Source: Lentzea flava (lineage in GTDB: Bacteria > Actinomycetota > Actinomycetes > Mycobacteriales > Pseudonocardiaceae). From it: a DNA stretch of 64,000 bases. The position numbers were made by a program, and so were the translations under genes. The stretch's first letter is position 1. Each line of letters opens with the position of its first letter. The notes beneath the pieces were generated by a model. That model was not told the DNA's origin. It was given only the letters and a program-made list of their open reading frames with translations, and ran no database searches. This document shows positions 60,121 to 64,000 of the stretch, piece by piece. The stretch covers positions 1 to 64,000 of the forward strand of contig NZ_BMRE01000025.1 in NCBI RefSeq assembly GCF_014648475.1, in the 5' to 3' direction.

Positions 60121-60657
60121 GTGGAGACCCTTGGCACCCGTCAGGTGTACGCAAACCCGTGGATGGCCGTTCGCGAGGACGAGATCCGTCGTGCGGACGG
60201 CACGAACGGCATCTACGGCGTGGTCGAGAAGCCGGACTTCGCCCTGATCATCCCGCTGGACGGCGAACGCGTGCGGCTCGTCGAGCAGTACCGGTACCCC
60301 ATCGGGATGCGGCGCTGGGAGTTCCCCCAGGGCACGGCGCCCGACCGGGAGGACTCCGACCCGGTCGAGCTCGCCGCCCGCGAACTCCGCGAGGAAACGG
60401 GTCTGCGCGCGGGCAGGATGATCGAGCTCGGCGTGCTGGACGTGGCGCCGGGCATGTCGTCGCAGCGCGGGCGGGTGTTCCTCGCCACCGAGCTGACCGA
60501 GGGCTTCCACGAGCGGGAGCACGAGGAGCAGGACATGCGCTCGGCGTGGTTCCCGCGTGCCGACCTCGAGACGATGATCGCGAAGAGCGAGATCACCGAC
60601 GCCCAGTCGATCGCCGCCTACACGCTCCTCCTGCTGCACGAACACTCGCAACCCTAG
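60121..60657 (+). CDS. NUDIX hydrolase (ADP-ribose pyrophosphatase-like)
   Basis: A 178-residue NUDIX protein: the box ELAARELREETGLRAGRM in the standard GX5EX7REUXEEXGU pattern, with upstream RLVEQYRYPIGMRRWEFPQG and downstream LDVAPGMSSQRGRVFLA typical of the ADP-sugar pyrophosphatase branch. GTG 60121 is preferred (no long leader). It is divergent from nucS and convergent with the GlxA-type regulator (4-bp overlap). Confidence 0.85.
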   Translation: METLGTRQVYANPWMAVREDEIRRADGTNGIYGVVEKPDFALIIPLDGERVRLVEQYRYPIGMRRWEFPQGTAPDREDSDPVELAARELREETGLRAGRMIELGVLDVAPGMSSQRGRVFLATELTEGFHEREHEEQDMRSAWFPRADLETMIAKSEITDAQSIAAYTLLLLHEHSQP

Positions 60658-61589
60658 TTCTGGCAGCCCTGAAAGGCCGCCCGGTAGGCGTTCGGCGAAG
60701 TCCCGGCGATCCTCTTGAACCTGTCGCGGAACGCCGTGGCCGAGCCGAACCCGACCCTGCTCGCGATCAGCTCCACCGAGTCCCTGGTCGTCTCCAGCAG
60801 GTGCTGCGCCTGACGCACCCGCGCCCGGTGCAACCACTGCAACGGCGTCGTCCCGGTCTGCTCGCGGAACCGCCGGTTCAGCGTCCGCGTGCTCATGCCC
60901 GCCTGCCGCGCCAGGTCGTCCAGCGTCAGGTCACGCGAGGCGTTGGCCTCCATCCACAGCAACAACGGTTCGAGCTCCGCTCCCTGCGGCGCCACCGGCG
61001 GCGTCACGATGAACTGCGCCTGCCCGCCTTCTCTCTCAAGGGGCATCACGGCGAACCGCGCCGCATCGGCCGCCACCGCCGACCCGTGGTCGCGCCGGAT
61101 CATGTGCAGGCACAGGTCCAGCCCGGCCGCGGCGCCCGCCGACGTCAGGAACTGCCCGTTGTCCACGTAGAGCACGTCCGGGTCGACCTCGAGAGCCGGA
61201 AACCGCGCCGCCAGCTCCGCGGCTCCGAGCCAGTGCGTGGTCACCCGCAACCCGTCCAGCAGGCCGGTGGCCGCGAACACGAACGCCCCCGTGCAGATCG
61301 ACGCGATCCGCGCACCTCTCGCCGCGGCCTGCCGCAGCGCCTCGATCAACCGCTCGGGCACGACGAGGCCCGGATCGTGGCCCGGCAGCACAATCGTGTC
61401 CACTTCGGACAGCAACTCCAAGCCGTGCGGCACTTTCAGCTCGAAGCAGCCCGCGTCGACGGTCCTCTTCGGACCGCAGACCCGGACCCGGTAGCGCCCG
61501 CTCCAGTTGAACGCGTCGACCGGCGTCGCGAAGTCGAACGGGACGACGCTGTCCATCGCCACCACAGCCACCTCGTGCACGTCCACCAC
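60654..61589 (-). CDS. GlxA/AraC-type regulator with DJ-1/PfpI domain
   Basis: A 311-residue regulator. The N-terminal DJ-1/PfpI-like domain has VVAMDSVVPFDFATPVDAF and the cysteine elbow IASICTGAFVFAATGLLDG. The C-terminal AraC HTH has LTLDDLARQAGMSTRTLNRRF and SVELIASRVGFGSATAFRDR. GlxA-like regulators sense small metabolites. GTG 61589, 61586 and 61580 are all possible starts; the exact one is uncertain. Confidence 0.88.
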   Translation of the reverse strand: MVDVHEVAVVAMDSVVPFDFATPVDAFNWSGRYRVRVCGPKRTVDAGCFELKVPHGLELLSEVDTIVLPGHDPGLVVPERLIEALRQAAARGARIASICTGAFVFAATGLLDGLRVTTHWLGAAELAARFPALEVDPDVLYVDNGQFLTSAGAAAGLDLCLHMIRRDHGSAVAADAARFAVMPLEREGGQAQFIVTPPVAPQGAELEPLLLWMEANASRDLTLDDLARQAGMSTRTLNRRFREQTGTTPLQWLHRARVRQAQHLLETTRDSVELIASRVGFGSATAFRDRFKRIAGTSPNAYRAAFQGCQN

Positions 61590-61667
61590 GGTAGCTGGCG
61601 AGAATCCGTTGGAACATGGCATTCCAGCCAGTTTTGAAACGATCACCCCGGTCCTACCGTCAGGACC

Positions 61668-62075
61668 ATGAGCAAGCTGTTCCTCTCGCTGCACGTCCTC
61701 GCGGCCATCATCGCGATCGGCCCGGTCACGGTGGCAGCCAGCATGTTCCCGAAAGCCGTGACCGGCAACGGCAACCCCGAGCTGCTGCACCGGATCTGCC
61801 GGGTCTACGCCCTGATCGGCATCTCGGTGCCGGTCTTCGGGTTCGCGACGGCCGGCGTGATGGGCGTGACCGGCCACCCGTGGGTGATCGTCTCGATCGC
61901 GCTCACCACCGCCGCCGCGTTCGTGCTGGCCCTGAAAATCCTTCCCGGCCAGGAGAAAGCGATCAGGACCAAGGACGTCAAGCACCTGGCCGTGTACACG
62001 GGCGTCTTCAACCTGCTCTGGGCGACCGTGACGGTGCTGATGATCCTCCGGCCGGGCTCGACGACGGGTGCTTAG
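61668..62075 (+). CDS. DUF2269-like membrane protein
   Basis: A 135-residue integral membrane protein with four TM helices (LFLSLHVLAAIIAIGPVTVA, LIGISVPVFGFATAGVMGV, VIVSIALTTAAAFVLAL and VYTGVFNLLWATVTVLMIL). It resembles DUF2269/predicted cytochrome-b-fold integral membrane proteins. ATG 61668. Function unknown. Confidence 0.72.
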   Translation: MSKLFLSLHVLAAIIAIGPVTVAASMFPKAVTGNGNPELLHRICRVYALIGISVPVFGFATAGVMGVTGHPWVIVSIALTTAAAFVLALKILPGQEKAIRTKDVKHLAVYTGVFNLLWATVTVLMILRPGSTTGA

Positions 62076-62770
62076 CGCTGCGACACCGGCCGAACCACGA
62101 TCTCGTTGACGTCGACCTCGGCGGGCTGCGAGATCGCGTACGCGATGGCGTCACCGATCGCCGACGCCGGCAGGGCGATCTTGCGGAAGTCCTCCATCAA
62201 CGACGTCGCGTAGTCCTCGGTGATGGTGTCCGCCAGCTCGGACTCCGTGACACCCGGCGAGATCACGGTCACCCGCAGGTCGTCGCGCTCCTGCCGCAGC
62301 CCCTCGGACAGCGCCCACACCGCGTACTTCGTCGCGCAGTACACGGCAGCCGTCGGCATGACCATGTGCGCGGCGATCGAGGCGACGTTCACGATGTGCC
62401 CACCATCGGCGAACCGGGGCAGCACCGCGGCGATGCCGTTCAGCACGCCGCGGATGTTCACGTCCACCATGCGGTCCCACTCGTCGACCTTCAACGAACT
62501 CATGAGGGACAACGGCATCACGCCCGCGTTGTTCACCAGCACGTCGACCCGGCCGTACCGTTCGACCGCTGCGTCCACAAAGGACTGAAAGGATTCCCGC
62601 GAGGTCACGTCCAGCGGCGCGTAGGCACCACCGATCTCCGAAGCCAACGCCTCCAGCCGATCGACCCGGCGCGCCCCGAGGAACACCTGGTGCCCGGCCG
62701 CGGCCAGCACACGGGCCGTGGCCTCGCCGATACCGCTGGAAGCTCCACTGATCAACACAACTTTGCTCAT
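62072..62770 (-). CDS. Short-chain dehydrogenase/reductase (SDR)
   Basis: A 232-residue classical SDR: NAD(P) motif LISGASSGIGEATARVL, VDVLVNNAGVMPLSL, catalytic IVNVASIAAHM and YCATKYAVWALSEGL, then VTVISPGVTESELADTI. It is divergent from the MmyB-type regulator, 102 bp between starts, a common pairing in which the regulator controls the SDR. Substrate unknown. Confidence 0.88.
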   Translation of the reverse strand: MSKVVLISGASSGIGEATARVLAAAGHQVFLGARRVDRLEALASEIGGAYAPLDVTSRESFQSFVDAAVERYGRVDVLVNNAGVMPLSLMSSLKVDEWDRMVDVNIRGVLNGIAAVLPRFADGGHIVNVASIAAHMVMPTAAVYCATKYAVWALSEGLRQERDDLRVTVISPGVTESELADTITEDYATSLMEDFRKIALPASAIGDAIAYAISQPAEVDVNEIVVRPVSQR

Positions 62771-62872
62771 GGCCACAACGATGGCCAGCGCGAACGACGC
62801 CAACCAGGACACCTTCTCCCTAGGTGTGACACACCCGGGCAGCACGCGCGGAAGACGAATACCCTCGACCAC

Positions 62873-63709
62873 GTGCTCGGCGAGTTCCTGAAGGCCCACC
62901 GCGCCCGCGTCAGCCCGGAGGACGCGGGCCTGCCCAGCCACACCCAGCGCAAGGTCAAGGGCCTCCGACGAGAAGAGGTCGCCGTCCTGGCGGGCGTGAG
63001 CGCGGACTACTACGCGCGCCTGGAGCAGGGCCGGGAGACCAACCCGTCGGCCCAGGTCCTGGACGCCCTGAGCCGCGCCCTCCGGCTGGACACCGACGCA
63101 CGGGCCCACCTGCACCGCCTGGCAGGGGTCGTCGCCGAGGAAGGCCACGAGACCGACGTCGTCAGCCCGGAGCTGCGGCGGCTGATCAGCGGCCTGCACG
63201 ACATGCCGGCGTTCGTGATGAACTCGCTGCTCGACATCCTCGCCACGAACGCGCTGGCCGACGCCCTCTACGAGCCGTTCACGCCGGCCGACAACGCCGC
63301 CAGGATGACGTTCCTCGACCCCGCGGCGAAGAGCTTTTACCCGCGTTGGCAGTGGGTCGCGCAGAGCACCGTCGCGCACCTGCGGCGGACGGCGGACCCG
63401 AAGTCCCAGCGCCTCGAGCACATGGTGGCCGAGCTGAACCAGCACCCGGTGTTCCGGGAGCTGTGGGCACAGCACGAGGTGCGTGGGAAAACGCAGGACG
63501 CCAAGGACTTCGTGCACCCGGCGGTGGGCCCGCTCACCCTCAACTACCACTCGTTCGACGTGCGCGAGGCGCCCGGCCAGTTCCTCGTGATCTACCAGGC
63601 GGAGCCGGGCCCCAACGCCGACGCGCTGAAGCTCCTCGCGACCAGCCGGGCCACCTCGGGTACCGCTTCCACGGGAACGACGCCGCTGTGGCTGGCGGCG
63701 CGAAGCTGA
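62873..63709 (+). CDS. HTH regulator with MmyB-type ligand-binding domain
   Basis: A 278-residue regulator: XRE HTH with RKVKGLRREEVAVLAGVSAD (continuing YYARLEQGRETNPS), then a PAS-like MmyB domain with MPAFVMNSLLDILATNALAD, FYPRWQWVAQSTVAHLRR and NYHSFDVREAPGQFLVIYQA. GTG 62873. Divergent from the SDR it probably regulates. The stop lies directly next to a bidirectional terminator. Confidence 0.87.
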   Translation: MLGEFLKAHRARVSPEDAGLPSHTQRKVKGLRREEVAVLAGVSADYYARLEQGRETNPSAQVLDALSRALRLDTDARAHLHRLAGVVAEEGHETDVVSPELRRLISGLHDMPAFVMNSLLDILATNALADALYEPFTPADNAARMTFLDPAAKSFYPRWQWVAQSTVAHLRRTADPKSQRLEHMVAELNQHPVFRELWAQHEVRGKTQDAKDFVHPAVGPLTLNYHSFDVREAPGQFLVIYQAEPGPNADALKLLATSRATSGTASTGTTPLWLAARS

Positions 63710-63743
63710 GAATCCCGGTCCTCCTGCAGGAGAACCGGGATTC
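63710..63743. terminator. Strong bidirectional terminator-like hairpin
   Basis: GAATCCCGGTCCTCCT pairs with AGGAGAACCGGGATTC with one mismatch around a 2-base loop, a 16-bp stem. It starts one base after the MmyB-type gene's stop and 8 bp from the stop of the convergent gene to the right, so it probably serves both. Confidence 0.75.
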
Positions 63744-63751
63744 CGCCGCAC

Positions 63752-64000
63752 CTACAGCCGGACCCTGCCGTCCGCGTGGCCGGTGGGGATGGCGAACCAG
63801 GAGTGCCAGCCACCGTTGGTCGTGATGCTCGCCGACCAGAACGTCGACATCACGTGACCGTCCGGCGCCGCGGTGAAGAGCTGCGCCTGCCCGTTGATCG
63901 TCGTCACGGAGACCGCGGCGCCACGGCCGGTGACGCCGTCGGCATAGCCCGTCGGGATGGCGAACCAGGCGTGCCAGCCACCGTTGTCGGTCGTGGTCGG
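63752..64000 (-). CDS. 3' end of a gene with lectin-like (PLL-type) 56-residue repeats, partial
   Basis: A minus-strand reading frame runs from the right edge to a TAG at 63752 (82 codons visible; not closed at the 5' end). It contains two repeats about 56 residues apart: NGGWHAWFAIPTGYADG and NGGWHSWFAIPTGHADG, joined by AVSVTTINGQAQLFTAAPDG and HVMSTFW. Tryptophan-rich repeats of this kind form lectin-like beta-propellers in secreted actinomycete proteins. The stop directly after the last repeat marks this as the C-terminus. The rest of the gene lies outside the window. Confidence 0.75.
   Translation of the reverse strand, partial: PTTTDNGGWHAWFAIPTGYADGVTGRGAAVSVTTINGQAQLFTAAPDGHVMSTFWSASITTNGGWHSWFAIPTGHADGRVRL

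Overview
The window is high-GC DNA from a filamentous actinomycete. Many GTG starts, ATGA/GTGA overlaps between genes, NucS mismatch repair, a FilP-like coiled-coil protein, crotonyl-CoA carboxylase/reductase and an SCO6745-family protein point to Pseudonocardiaceae or close relatives (Lentzea/Saccharothrix/Actinosynnema type). That placement is inferred from gene content, not computed. No rRNA, tRNA, CRISPR array or insertion sequence was recognised.

Layout. 0-4 kb: a YbbN-like thioredoxin/TPR protein downstream of two genes that both look broken. One is an SCO6745-family gene frameshifted by a 73-bp tandem duplication; the other is a secreted Asp-box propeller protein frameshifted at a C4 run. 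4-8.4 kb: a thiamine-binding protein divergent from a MarR regulator, then three tandem, translationally coupled aminoglycoside-phosphotransferase-fold kinases. 8.5-10.5 kb: an ABC-2 type exporter. 10.5-18.6 kb: an unknown protein, then a LuxR-type NTPase regulator and a STAND/TPR protein flanking a GH92 alpha-mannosidase. 18.6-19.4 kb: two overlapping genes for membrane-anchored coiled-coil proteins.

19.4-26 kb is a mannose/mannoside locus. A Tat-exported GH47 alpha-mannosidase is divergent from a LacI regulator, class I mannose-6-phosphate isomerase, a single-domain (FrcA-like) ABC ATPase, a permease and a sugar-binding lipoprotein. Four GACAACGTTGTC-type palindromes are probable LacI operators. 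Two related covarying hairpins bracket the LacI-ABC operon. 26-29.9 kb: tandem secreted S33 tripeptidyl-aminopeptidase-like enzymes and a lipoprotein. 29.9-34.6 kb: a probable exopolysaccharide locus (DUF2334 deacetylase-like protein and UDP-GlcNAc 2-epimerase, divergent from a processive GT2). The GT2 has a structured promoter region and an unlisted 23-codon leader ORF. 34.6-37.8 kb: a DevS/DevR-type two-component system with a co-transcribed kinase-fold protein.

37.8-50 kb holds acyl-CoA carbon metabolism: MeaB, acetyl-CoA acetyltransferase, methylmalonyl-CoA epimerase, Ccr and a double-domain 3-hydroxyacyl-CoA dehydrogenase. Together these would build ethylmalonyl-/methylmalonyl-CoA from acetyl-CoA. 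A FilP-like polarity protein and assorted housekeeping genes are interspersed. 50-56.6 kb: intergenic imperfect repeats, PTS-dependent dihydroxyacetone kinase (dhaKLM), an iron-box-controlled siderophore-binding lipoprotein, an aldehyde dehydrogenase and a double DUF3558-like lipoprotein. 56.7-64 kb: a 30-codon ORF, an SSS sodium symporter with a small membrane partner, a zinc-ribbon protein overlapping nucS, NUDIX, a GlxA-type regulator, a membrane protein, an SDR with divergent MmyB-type regulator, a bidirectional terminator, and the 3' end of a gene with lectin-like repeats at the right edge.
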